Source of the DNA: Anoplopoma fimbria
Lineage: Eukaryota > Chordata > Actinopteri > Perciformes > Anoplopomatidae
NCBI RefSeq assembly: GCF_027596085.1
Contig: NC_072462.1
Location: 17,212,921 to 17,276,920 of the forward strand
Reading direction: 5' to 3'
Length of the DNA: 64,000 nucleotides
The notes under the pieces were generated by a model. The model searched no databases. It saw only the letters and a list, made by a program, of their open reading frames with translations, and had not been told where the DNA came from. The position numbers and the translations under genes are program-made. Within the stretch, counting starts at the first letter, position 1. Every line of letters starts with the position of its first letter. Shown here one piece after another: positions 52,738 to 64,000 of this stretch.

Positions 52738-54797
52738 TATTTTACTGTATCTCTAAACTCGTTTGAATAGATTTTTTTGTTCAGATTATTATGGCACATG
52801 CTCTGTGAGGGCACCAGCTGTTATTTTGGTGAGCAGTTTGAACAGATGTAACAGACTCTAAAAGCAACAGGTGCCTACTGTCTGCATGCTGTGTCTGAAA
52901 CACTGCATAATGGAGACAGAAGGACTTTTGTGTTATGTTTGCATGTGTTTTATGTAATGTTTTCCCTTTGGTTAATGCGATGATGCATCAAATAACATAC
53001 GGAACACAAGAGGTTGTTGAAAATGTTGTATCATCCTGCACTGCTACGTAAGTAGAAGAACCCCTTTGCCTGTTTGAGATGTTTTTAAAAAAAAATGTAC
53101 AAATGTTCCATCCTCTACTTTTTTACCACTTTACTTAATTTTCAACATCTCTGCAGACCTTAGAATTACAATTTGAAATGAAAAGAATCTACTTTTGCAA
53201 TTCAAGGAGGATCTAAATACTCGGGAGATAAAACAGTCGAAAATACAGTCAAACATATTTTTCCTCACATTTTATCATTGGCAAGCTTTTGGTAGAATTT
53301 ACAAAAATGCTTTCAATAAAGGATTTGATCTCAAATACAGCATTACTTAAATCAGAAAATAAAAAGATAAGTTAAAGTAAAATCACTGACTGCAGAAAAT
53401 AACTGAGATCCTTCACTAACAAGAGTGGTTGTTTATGGATGTTTACTTTTGATTATACTCCAAACAAACTCTCAATAAATATTCTCATAGATCTTTATTT
53501 TCAGCTTGTTTTGGAGCATTTGGCATAAACAAACACTTTGGCCTGCAAACGTTCCCTGAAACAGGACGCTGGTGTGATTCAGCTTTATCCATCTTGTCCT
53601 GCAGATCCTGTCTGTGTGTATCAGTTTTCCGGGAACTGATATGCTCAACCAGTGTTATTATGATTCAGCGTGAGCTTAGTCTTCATTAGACAAGAGAGGG
53701 TTTGTCTCAAAGAGCAGGAAGTGAAAGCTAAGATTACACCATAGGACTGGTCATGCTCTCAAAGTAATACCTAGTTTTTAAAGTTGGACCTTCGATTTTT
53801 GAGGTAATTGTCTTCAGCAGTATTATTGAATCTTTTCTACTTACTTTGCTTGTTATTATTATATATGATGGTGTTGTTTAAATAATGTCCAGTCCGGGTT
53901 CAATGTACAAATTGTGTTCACAGTAAGGCCTTATCATTCAATATGTGTTGAGAATTTGGCATCTACTTCTTCTAGGTGAGAGTGCTTTTATTGCCCACAT
54001 TAAATAAATGTATGACTTTTAAGGCGAGACAGGTCAAAGATTGCCTCTGTACTTAGCTAAATGAGTAGACTCAAATGAAGGGCATTTATGCTGCTCATTT
54101 ATTTGTTGGACACCTTGGCATTGTCTGTTAGCACTTACAACCTAAAATAAATAATACATGTTGTATCTAATGTAGATCACTTGACAATACATCCCAGCAA
54201 AAGTTTTATTGATTCAAAAAGCTTTTGTGGTAGGTGACATCTTTCATGGCAAGCAGCTGATTATATATAAGCTGCTTATATATGCACATAATGAACTCCA
54301 AAAGGCTCTGTAACAAAGCTATCACAATATTTATTGTAACTGTGGATGTTATCTCTATAACACATTCTTCTGTTTTCTTTCCATTATTTGAATTGTATCA
54401 GTTTTTTTTATTCAGTCCTGTTGAGTGCAAATCCCAGAGTGTAATACTTTTCATTTGTGGTGTAGCTATAGTTGGAGCAATGTTATTATAAGGACATCTG
54501 ATATGACTCTGATATGTACTTCATTGTAACAGTTAGTCCTGAAACAGTTTGTCGATTCATGAAGTTTTAAACTGTCCGTAGACAAATCCGTAATAAACAC
54601 ACTTAGTTGCAGCTCTCGCGCCTGTACATTTTTACAGTTTTTTGTCAACATGTCTTTCCAAAATTCCTGCTGCATAACTTTATGTCCCGTTCCTCACAGT
54701 CATCGTCGGCGCTGGCAAGCAGGAGCTGTTGTCGCGGCTCGTTGGCATGTGTTCCCCCTGAGCTCGGCGACGCCTCCCTCGGTGGTGCGGTGGCAGG

Positions 54798-57700
54798 ATG
54801 CCAGTGCAGGCGGCCCAGTGGACAGAGTTTCTGTCCTGTCCCATCTGCTACAATGAGTTTGACAGCAGCGGCCACCAGCCCATCAGCCTGGGCTGCTCCC
54901 ACACGGTGTGTAAGACCTGCCTACACAAACTGCACCGCAAGGCCTGCCCCTTCGACCAGACACCCATCAGCACCGATATCGACCTGCTGCCGGTCAACTG
55001 TGCCCTGCTGCAGCTGGTCGGAGCCCAGGTGAGTCTGGAATAAAGAAGGCGTGTTTGAGTGAAAGCTTTCTGTGTGTTTATGTCTTGTGTGCTCACGATG
55101 TGTGTCTCTCTTAGGTTCCAGATGTGCAACCGGTGAGCCTGAGCAGCGCAGCAGAAGTGGAGAACTACGAGGTCTGCAAGGTTTGCGTGGAAGAGCTGGC
55201 TCTCTACCTTAAACCGATCAGCGGAGCGAAAGGTTTGTGTGTAGACATGCATGTCTGTTTTGTGTTTTTGATGGTTTCATTTTCAAGTTCTGAATCTGTG
55301 GGAAACTGTGAAAGAGAAAAAAGCTCTTCATGCTAAATGTGCGTGGGCTGTAGTTGAGCTGCCTTTGCAACTTGGCATTCATGCTTCTCACACTTCACAT
55401 GACGTCTGAAAGCTGTACTCTTATGGTACTGAGAGAAAATGTATCTCTCTGCGTAACCGGACAAGAAAGATTGACCTCCCTGAAATGACCATCAGTTTCC
55501 GCTTGTTTGTTCAGCCAAATCTGGGTGACTGTGCTGTTGCAGCATTCATCATTTTTTGGCAAAGTAGATCACTTGGACGATTCACACTTTGTCATGTTCT
55601 GGTTCCCTAAGAAACACAAAACCTTGGTTGGAGATTAGAGGCAGAGTGAACCTTCAAGGCTCCACAAACGGGCTTTTAAATCCACCTACATAGCGGATTG
55701 TAACAGACTTTACCAGAATTGAATTAAATGTTATAATTGTGAAAGTTCCACACTGTTTAACTAAAGAACTGTCACCTTTTCCAGGTGTGGCGACTCTGAG
55801 TCCGAGCGTGCTCAGTCGGCCAATGCAGAGGAAGCTGGTGACCTTGGTGAACTGCCAGCTGGTGGAGGAGGAGGGCCGTGTGCGGGCGGTGCGGGCGGGC
55901 CGGTCGCTGGGGGAACGGACTGTAACCGAGCTCATCCTGCAGCACCAGAACCCCCAGCAGCTCTCTGCCAACCTCTGGGCAGCGGTGAGGGCGCGGGGCT
56001 GCCAGTTCCTGGGACCTGGTGGGTGTGAATGACATACAACACGCGCATATCAGTGATATCAACGTCGTGCTCCAAGACACAAACACATAGATGCTTGAGA
56101 CAATCAGTACATGTGCTTTGTAAGACATTTAAATGTTTTTTTAGGCAGATTACACACATGTCTTTGTTTTGTAGATCTGAGGGAGACTTGTGTTATTAAA
56201 GTAATAGCTGGGTGACACAGCTTTGAGAACAATGAAGTGTCATCTTGATCTTATTGCTGCTATTGCTGTAGGCCTGTTGGATTCATGAAATAACTTGACT
56301 GTTATTCCAGCTGTTTGGCATTTGAATTCAAAGGAATTGGTTGCCTTTCAGTTGACTAGACAAGGGCCTCATTCACCAATATCCTCTCAAGTTCGTTATT
56401 ACATTTTCAATAAAAGTCCTTGAGAAAAGACTACGTCTGATTTACAATGTATTCCTGAGTTGCTCGTACCTGTGTTAAAATGAATCCCATTGTACCAGTA
56501 AATTGAAATGGTGATAACGGAACCTGAAGTGGAAAGAGTGTATCAAAATACAATTATGGGCGAGATAATGAATAATAAATTACATTCGCAATATTAATAA
56601 TGTAAAAAAAACATGTTTAAAACCATTTCAATATTATATCAAACTTAGGATTTCTTTAATCAAGACTAAATATATGTATACTGTATTGTTCTCTCATTGT
56701 TCCATACATTACAAACTGTACAACCAACACTAATACAATTGTAATGCTACAGAAAAGAGCTATAAGAATTGTAAATCAATCTGATTATTACGGACAAACC
56801 AACATCCTATTTATTCACTTGCATGCTTTAAGCTGTTTGAGATGGATGATCTTAAAGTGAGAGGGTTGCTTATTGGGAAGGTGTGATAATAAGAGTGCTC
56901 CTACGTGTGCATAGATTCTGTTCTTACCTAAGAACAAATACCACATAAGAAAACGTTTTGGTGAATGAGGACCAGAGTGTCCAGAAGTTACCTTGTGAAT
57001 TGCCTGTTCAGATTGCCTCATCAAACTGACTGCTGGTGCTGGTACCCGGTGTCCTGTGATGATTACTCATAGGGCAGATTCTGACTGGGAAACTATTTCT
57101 CATCATGATAACAGAATGAGTTCATTTGAGTCTGAGGACACCTGGCTCCAAGAACCTCTACGTGTTGAAAATAGATTTGTTTGTTTGATTTCTCAATTAA
57201 AACATGCATTGTATCCTTCCGTCTCCCACCATTCTCCCCTCTTGCTGTCGTCCGATGTCCACCTACATCCCCCTCTATCTCTCCCTCATCAGCTATGCAA
57301 GAAGATGGTCTGAAGCTAGTTTTACTGGCTCTTGAGGACGGCTCGGCTTTGTCCAGGAAGGTGTTGGTTTTGTTCGTGGTCCAAAAGCTCGAGGCTCGGT
57401 TCCCCCAGGCCTCCAAAACCAGCATAGGCCACGTGGTGCAGCTTCTCTACAGGGCCTCCTGCTTCAAGGTACAGGCAATAGGAATGAGCATAAACACAAC
57501 TTTAAAAAAAAAGTTGTTTGATGTAATCTACGTCAAACTGAACAAAAAGAACCTCAGTTTGCTGCTGTCCCAAGAACCCAAGCCATAATAATTGACCTGA
57601 TTAAAAGAAGGGTATTTAAATATAAACCACCACATATCCCTTTAGATAGTGCTCCAAATGAATACCTTTCTTTATGTCAGCAGTTATAGAGGTGTTATTC

Positions 57701-60700
57701 CTGTCAATTTAAGTATAATACATTTATATGTAAATATATATATTTTTTCCACTAAATAAACTAAATCAAATTAAGATAAACAAAGAAAAGAAAACCCCTT
57801 TTCAACTGTAGATTGAGTATTATCACTGCCTAAATGGGTTGCCAATACTACAAATATCTTATTTTGCCTAAGTCATATCTGTAATGAGGATACGACCGTC
57901 TGTGGATATACTTTCTGTCCGTGCGTGTATTTCTGTGCCTGTTATCTGATGACAGACATTGCTGGTAGGGCAGAAATGCCAGCTATCCGTTCCTGATGTA
58001 ACAGCAGTCTATATTTGCCCTCGTTGCCCCGCCTTGCAGGACAGAGACAGACAGCTCAGAAATGCTGTGAAAGATGGTTGAGAGAGCAGGAACAGTAACA
58101 AAACAGACAAAGGATGGACAGGAATAATGATGAAATCTGATTCTTTTGTTATTTTGACTGTTGAACTGAAAATTGATACGATAGCTTGATGTGTGTGTTG
58201 GTGTCTTATGATGATTACTCATAGGGCAGATTCTGAGAAGGGGGACTCCCCTTTTCTGATCAGAATTTGAGTTTATAGTCTGAAGACACAACATACGGAC
58301 ACAAGGCAAAATACAAACAAGATATGCAGTGTTTTTGAAAGGTAGATTATAACTAGATACTCTCAAATAACAAAATTCTTACAAAAGGTAACAATCTGTC
58401 CATCCCCTTTGTCTCCCTCGTCTTTGTTCTCACTCTCCTGTCTCTCAATCCCCCCCCTCTTTCTTATTCTCTCTCCCTCCATCGTCTGTCAGGTCACTAA
58501 GCGCGATGAAGACTCCTCACTGATGCAGCTGAAAGAAGAGTTTCGAACGTATGAGGCTCTCCGGAGAGAACATGACGCTCAGATCGTCCACATCGCCATG
58601 GAGGCGGGCCTACGAATTTCCCCCGAGCAGTGGTCTTCTCTGCTGTACGGGGACCTGGTCCACAAGTCACATATGCAGTCTATTATTGACAAGGTACCAG
58701 TATGAAAAAATTATGCCCATCATAAGTTACAGTAATTCATTATTCTAACCCTATATTATAACAGTTATTATCTTCTGCTCCAGTTGCAGTCTCCAGAGTC
58801 GTTTGCAAAGAGCGTTCAGGAGCTGACGATCGTTCTGCAGAGGACAGGAGACCCCGCCAACCTCACAAGCCTTAGACCACATCTAGAGCTACTAGCCAAC
58901 ATAGACCACAATCCAGGTGCGGTCAGTTTGTTTAACAGTATTCATCTGAATGAATGCTAACGAGTTAATTATTTACACTTTTCAGAATAAAGGGCTTGTC
59001 CTGTTCCACAAAGACTAATGAGATTGAAAAGTGAAACAAATAGGCGTGCTGTTGCACTCGCATATCAAAATGCAATTAAAAAGCACAAAAGAGAAGATTA
59101 AAAACCTCTGAATAATCTTGTGTGTTGAAGATGTATTAATGAAAGCACAACAATAAGAGGTTAGAAATATTATGGCACTCAGAAATGTATTCTGTGTTTT
59201 CTTGGTTTAACTTGGTTTAACTTGGTTTAACTTGGATGGATTGCCATGAAATTGGGTCCCTTTTCCTGTGACCCCTCTGGTAAAATTTAAAATGTGCCAG
59301 CACTTTGATTTATGACCAAATACATAGCTTTTCCTTCGATCTCAGCTAATGTTAGCTACCAGGATCGTGAAGACAGTAAACATGACACCTGCTTAACATC
59401 AGCATGTTGTTGTGAGCATGTTGGCATAATGTTAGCGTTTAAGCTCAAAGCACTGTGTTTAAGTGCAGCCCAACAGAGCTGCTTGCATGGCTGTGCACTC
59501 TTGTTATTTTAACCTTTATTTATACAGGGAGCGCCTACTGTCTAATGTTTATAATGACGAAATGTGTGTGTCCTCATCCAAAAAGTATGTTAGCTAGAAA
59601 GTTTTACACTATAATGATGTCTAATCTCAATTATGTCGGGTACGCGCTAAATTCTGTATAAGCTGCTGTTACCTGAGCCTTTCTTAGACTCTTACAGTAA
59701 TAAAACTCTCTTCTAAACAGACTTTGATGTTGATCGGTTTGCAGATGCCCCGGCGCCATCATGGGAGGAGCTGGAAAGTGTGATGCTGGCTGTGAAGTTG
59801 GTGGTTCATGGACTAGTGGAATTCATACAGAATTTCAGCAAGAAGAGCCACGATGCTCCGCAGGTACACTAATGATTGAAGAAGAAATTGTAGCAGTATT
59901 ATTTAAAAAAGACAACAGAACAATGCAAGAAATTAGATGAGCTAAAAGAAATGTGAGAGATCATAAACATCATACTTTCCTAGTGAAAAAGTGCAGAATA
60001 ATTAAGAGGAGAAGTTGTACTGCTGCTCCATCCAGACACCGTAGAAGGCCAACGACATGAATGATAAGATGTTCAGGGTCGACTCGCACACTTTGTTCCT
60101 CCTGGCTGCTGCCTCTTAGACAAGGAAAAGGACAGTACATGGTGTCTTGTCTCTGGATACCACAGCATTGAAATGACTGTTAACAATTGGATAATGCAGC
60201 TGTGAAGACTGAAACGGGTCTCTAACAGCTGATACAGTATAGAAGAGTGAATAGGGGATGAAGGTCTCCTGTGTGTCTGTATCAGCTCTTGTCAAACAAT
60301 AAATTTAGTTTAAAAACGAACACTAAAACAAGTTCAAGTTCAGTCATCATATTCTTGCACTCTTAATCAAAATGGTTGAATACATCAGTACATTTAGAAT
60401 AAATTAATACTTGTACAATTCTTAAATACCATTATTTCTATAGTCATCTATGGCATGCTATCAAGAAGTTCTGTCCTGTGCAAAGTGAGACATTTTGTGG
60501 GTTAAATGGTTCTGTTGCATATTAGAAAAAAATAAATGTAAAAGATGACTTATCGCACCATGATACTTTTGAGCTCTGTAAACCAGGGAATGTTTGCTTT
60601 GGAGGCAAACAGTTTCAAAATGGCAGCCTTGCCATAAACACTTATGTTGTTTTCCATCAGGAATGTACCACAAAAGCTGTTTATAATAATCTCTAATCAA

Positions 60701-62920
60701 GTTAGAACATGGTGTTTACCAGCTTTTCTTTGTAGTCTTTCGACAGCTGTTTGTTGCCTTTGACTTGTGACATTGTTCATTTTTGCCAGCACAGTGTCAT
60801 CTTTTTGACATCCATTGTGAAATGTTAATGAATCATTTATTTACTGAAATGTTATAACAGACTGATCATAAAAAATGGAATCACCATGGATACGCTGTTA
60901 ACAGTAAACATTAACTAACATCTTGTTTTTATGATAACTTTCACAACCTACAACTTCAGGCTCAAAGCCATATGTACATTTTAGTCTTTCATCCAAAACG
61001 TAAATGCATTGGATTGATTTTACACTAAATGTGCATTTTGCAGCCTCAGGCCAACAGCAAGTACAAGACCAGCATGTGTCGAGACCTTCGTCAGCAAGGA
61101 GGCTGTCCACGAGGAACCAACTGTACATTTGCGCACACACAGGATGAGCTTGAGAAGTGAGTCCTGTTTCCACACAGCCTTCCCCCCCCCCTTTTTAATT
61201 AGATTTTATTTAATTAATCATGTTTTTATTTACCAGAGGATTTACAAACGGTCCTCAGTGCAAATATCTAATCACAACATGTTTATTAAGATGTTCTCCT
61301 CTGTTCTCCGCAACACATAACCCTTCCCCATAGTACTGAATTTCCCCGTTATCCCGTCTTCTCTTTACAGATTTAGACTGAGAAACAAGAAGAGCAGCAG
61401 CGTGGGACGCACATTCCCATTAGCGCCGGGGGTTATGGGTAAAACCTTCACCATGGAGGGCAGCATCCACACAGACGTGTCTACAGACATGGGGCAGGGT
61501 CTCCAAGGCACAGTGGAGAACACAGAACCCCTGACGGAGGTAGTGTCCGGCCTGACTCACCCCCAACTGATCTCCAGAGGGTCTGACATGATGGAGGAAA
61601 TGAGTAGAGCGATGCCAAATGTCTCCAATGCGGCTAACGGATCCAACGGGCTGTCTACCCGAAACACGTCGGGATCAACTGAACAGTAAGATAATTCACT
61701 GATTCTTTTACCCCTTCTATTGTTGGCTTTTTACCCTGTGACCAGCCTAATATTACTTCCAGTTTAGCATAACTATTTATATGGAGTCAGATTTGCCTAA
61801 ACGAATATAGGCAATAAGTAATTAACCACTTGAAAAAAGAGCAATATACAAACGTAAATTTGCATGCATGGTTCAGAACGTCAACAATTTCACATGATTA
61901 TTTGTGTAGTCACTTGATATGTGGTTTGTAACACATTGGATATTCGCATAGGATTTTGGAAGGGAGGTTCTGTTGGTAATGTCTGACCTTTGGTATCTCG
62001 AGCTCATACATGTGTCCATTATTTCTCTTTACGTCGTCATTCTGTCCACCAGGAATCCCATCTCACCTCCAAGGACTCCAGTCAGCCACTCCTCAGCGTC
62101 ATCTCCCTTGACAACAGTTGGGCGGGGCGATGCGGGCGCTCCTATGCCCAAACATGGTCAGTTCATGCTGCGTGCACCCCATCCTTCTCAGGGGTCAGAG
62201 CTGTACTATCAGGAGCCCCACTCTGCATATGACACGCCCCATTATCAACCAGCCTGTGAGTCAGAATTGTTTAATGAAATTCTCAGTTTTAAAAACAGAC
62301 TTTATTGTTGTCTTGGGTAAATGCTAATGAATGAGCTCTTCTCTCCGTCTTCTTTCCCCCTTCCTCACCAGCAGGTTCCTACTACCAATCTTCTCTTCAT
62401 CCTCCACACAAACCCTGCATGGCTCGCTTCCTTCGATCCTCCAACGTCCCAGAATCCTCTCTGCCGCCCTCCGTTGGCCCTCCGCAGTCTTCCTACCCGA
62501 GTGACCCTCAAGCGCCACACCCACCTTCCTCCTCTTCTTCGGGGTACCCGCAACACCCGCCTAGAGATCGGATGGGAGCTCCTGCCTTCCATCACCACCC
62601 GGGGCAGCCTCAATATGGGCCTCTGGCTCCTGCTCATGGTGTTTATGCTCCCCTCTATGACAGCAGGAGAGTATGGAGGCCTCAGGTGAGCCATCTGTTT
62701 ATCATCATCATGCTACTGTTAGTATCGTTATTCTGTTACTTACTCTGATATTGATGATAATTATCATTAACAGCTGTACCACAGAGAAGATGCCAGGAGC
62801 AACTCACTGCCTCCAGAGGTGCTGCATTCCTCCGTCTACCAGCCTCCACTCAGGGAGAGATTCAACTCTCTAGACAGCAACTACTGCTCTGGAGCTGAGC
62901 ACCGTGCAGGCCTACACCGG
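54798..62920 (+). CDS. rc3h2: Roquin-2 (RC3H2), first 12 coding exons; 3' end outside the window
   Basis: Coding exons: 54798-55028, 55115-55232, 55785-56018, 57293-57468, 58493-58693, 58784-58916, 59745-59863, 61044-61156, 61371-61685, 62053-62255, 62372-62685, 62774-62920. They join in frame to 768 residues of a family about 1190 long. The RING finger has Cys14, Cys17, Cys33, His35, Cys38, Cys41, Cys50 and Asp53. The ROQ and flanking HEPN-like region (about 90-400) includes [20 protein letters not shown]. The CCCH finger is Cys416-x8-Cys425-x5-Cys431-x3-His435. A proline-rich region follows, with the RC3H2-typical [12 protein letters not shown] and [13 protein letters not shown]. The opening [20 protein letters not shown] is the roquin-2 rather than roquin-1 form. 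Known role: binds stem-loop decay elements in 3' UTRs and recruits deadenylases in cytoplasmic granules, restraining ICOS, TNF and other immune transcripts; the RING can act as an E3 ligase. The 5' UTR part of the first coding exon starts at 54700. No later exon is visible up to 64000. Confidence 0.95.
56364..56973. mobile_element. 610-bp element with 16-bp terminal inverted repeats in an rc3h2 intron
   Basis: The left end GGGCCTCATTCACCAA (56364-56379) and the reverse complement of the right end, GGTCCTCATTCACCAA (56958-56973), differ at one base. The interior is AT-rich and non-coding. A terminal sequence of this type recurs in teleost DNA transposons. I see no clear target duplication, so the superfamily is left open. 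Confidence 0.75.
57057..57145. repeat. Direct repeat, copy 1, before rc3h2 coding exon 4
   Basis: It begins TGATGATTACTCATAGGGCA, continuing identically for eight more bases, and reappears at 58208. The two copies then diverge but keep a GAGTCTGAGGACAC / TAGTCTGAAGACAC block. Confidence 0.8.
58208..58295. repeat. Direct repeat, copy 2, after rc3h2 coding exon 4
   Basis: This is the partner of the segment at 57057. Together they bracket the exon at 57293-57468. Confidence 0.8.
59202..59236. repeat. Tandem 11-bp repeat
   Basis: TTGGTTTAACT is repeated about three times directly before the dispersed element at 59215-59510. Confidence 0.8.
59215..59510 (+). mobile_element. Dispersed teleost repeat, longer copy
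   Basis: It contains TTGGATGGATTGCCATGAAA, then CACTTTGATTTATGACCAAA, AACATCAGCATGTTGTTGTG and AGAGCTGCTTGCATGGCTGT. This is the same family as the copy at 32980-33190, and frequent in percomorphs. Confidence 0.7.
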
Positions 62921-64000
62921 GTAGGCGAAGTAACGTGCATCTTATAGCCGTGGGGAATACTCACCTCTGATTGGCTGAAGGGATTTATTTTTAGATGACA
63001 ACACACCTCTGACGTAACTCCTGCGTCACTGTTTTGGGTTTAAGACACATATCCGTTCAAAAACGGTCCCATCTGGCTGTTACGTGGCTACGGCTTCTAA
63101 CACTTGTTTGAATGACAGTAATTCCAAGGTTCACAGTAGCAGTTCAAGCACAGGGTCTATTTCAAGAGTATAATACCTTAAATAACAGTGTATTTTAATT
63201 ATTCATGAGAATAGAATAAGAGAGATAATCCACATTGAGCCATGCAATAATTAAAAAAGAATGCTCTCTTCTGATTGTTATATTAAAAGGATTTTATATC
63301 AGTTTTTCTTGTCACAATGTCATAAAACATCTCTTGTGTAGCTTCCAGTATATCCATTAGAAAAAAAAAATCTGTATTAATCAATGTTGGTCCGTCTTAC
63401 AGTGAACATATTTATTACTGAGTTCTTTTCAGCAACACTTCCTTTCCTTTGCGTCTCTTTTTACGCCCACATATCATCTCACCTCTACCTTCCCTGGCAG
63501 CCACAGAGCCGCAGTTCTTAGCTTCATCCTCCTCTGTAGTCCTCCCACTCCTCACCCAAATATGTTCCTGCCTCCCCCACTCTCGTCTCTCCTTCTAACA
63601 TCATCGTATAGCATTACCAGTATGACTACTGCAGCTCTACAGTATATTTTACAAATAATGCTCCAATACCTGTTATATAGATTATTAATAAAGGGCACAG
63701 TGTCCAAGTTAACCCTTTTTTAATGTAAATTGCAAGACTTTTTGCTCAATTGTGCAGGAGGAAACAGACATTTTGTTGTAGCAACACCTACACCATACAT
63801 TGCAATGCAATGCAGTGCATAAGCCCTGCAATGAAAATATTCAGTGTACCTTTTGTGTCCACCACCTGTATGTACAGTATACTGTGGGAAAGAGCCTCAC
63901 AAGCTAATACAAAACGATTAATAACTGCAATCTTTGAATAAACAGCTCTATAGGGTCTAAATAAAAAGGGCACATTAGAAGCTTGGCTTTTTAAATTGCA
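62921..64000 (+). other. Start of the next rc3h2 intron
   Basis: After the donor at 62921 no frame resembling roquin-2 appears. A CT-rich stretch with CAG at 63500 is not followed by an open frame in the required phase. The sequence is otherwise AT-rich and unremarkable. Confidence 0.55.

Larger units (their letters stand above)
48073..54699 (+). other. Probable rc3h2 5' intron
   Basis: This 6.6 kb has no recognisable coding exon. It contains the repeats listed at 49655, 50217, 51729, 52012 and 52719, and a second CpG-richer patch at 52080-52430. Confidence 0.5.

Noticed and set aside
63480..63600. A possible further rc3h2 exon after CAG at 63500.
   Set aside because: The required phase-0 frame meets a stop after six codons, and no roquin-2 sequence is recognisable.

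Overview
This window is nuclear DNA of a bony fish, most likely a percomorph (spiny-rayed) teleost. The genes are split by GT-AG introns, their proteins match vertebrate families, and the introns and spacers carry tRNA-headed SINEs, LINE tails, Tc1-like fragments and many microsatellites of kinds common in acanthomorph genomes. The species cannot be named from the sequence.

Layout: (1) plgrkt, plus strand, 0.7-10.3 kb, the plasminogen receptor with a C-terminal lysine. Four coding exons give 149 residues, and a 7.8 kb first coding intron is filled with old repeats. (2) rln, plus strand, 12.6-13.7 kb, a two-exon relaxin-family prohormone with complete B- and A-chain cysteine patterns. (3) jak2, minus strand, 16.2-32.6 kb, with all 23 coding exons recovered. 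They join in frame to 1132 residues with FERM, SH2, pseudokinase and kinase domains intact. A probable non-coding first exon lies near 39.3 kb. (4) A zbtb26-like BTB/zinc-finger gene, plus strand, 43.4-45.2 kb, with two coding exons and 486 residues. (5) The first 12 coding exons (768 residues) of rc3h2 (roquin-2), plus strand, 54.8-62.9 kb. Its 3' part lies beyond the window and its probable promoter and first exon are at 47.4-48.1 kb.

plgrkt, rln and jak2 correspond to a block on human 9p24, and zbtb26 and rc3h2 to one on 9q33. The genes are not an operon, but several meet in signalling: JAK2 transduces cytokine receptors, roquin controls decay of immune mRNAs, PLGRKT acts at the surface of macrophages and endocrine cells, and relaxin is a peptide hormone.

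No unknown multi-gene system is evident. The more unusual signals are in splicing and repeats: a row of consensus-like splice donors made by a tetranucleotide repeat just behind a weak jak2 donor, a GT/GC repeat standing where the pyrimidine tract of a plgrkt acceptor should be, tandem acceptors in rc3h2, a G-quadruplex motif in the rln promoter region, a 28-bp minisatellite inside a dispersed element, and several near-perfect hairpins. Exon boundaries were placed by hand from splice motifs, reading frame and remembered family sequence; no alignment was run.
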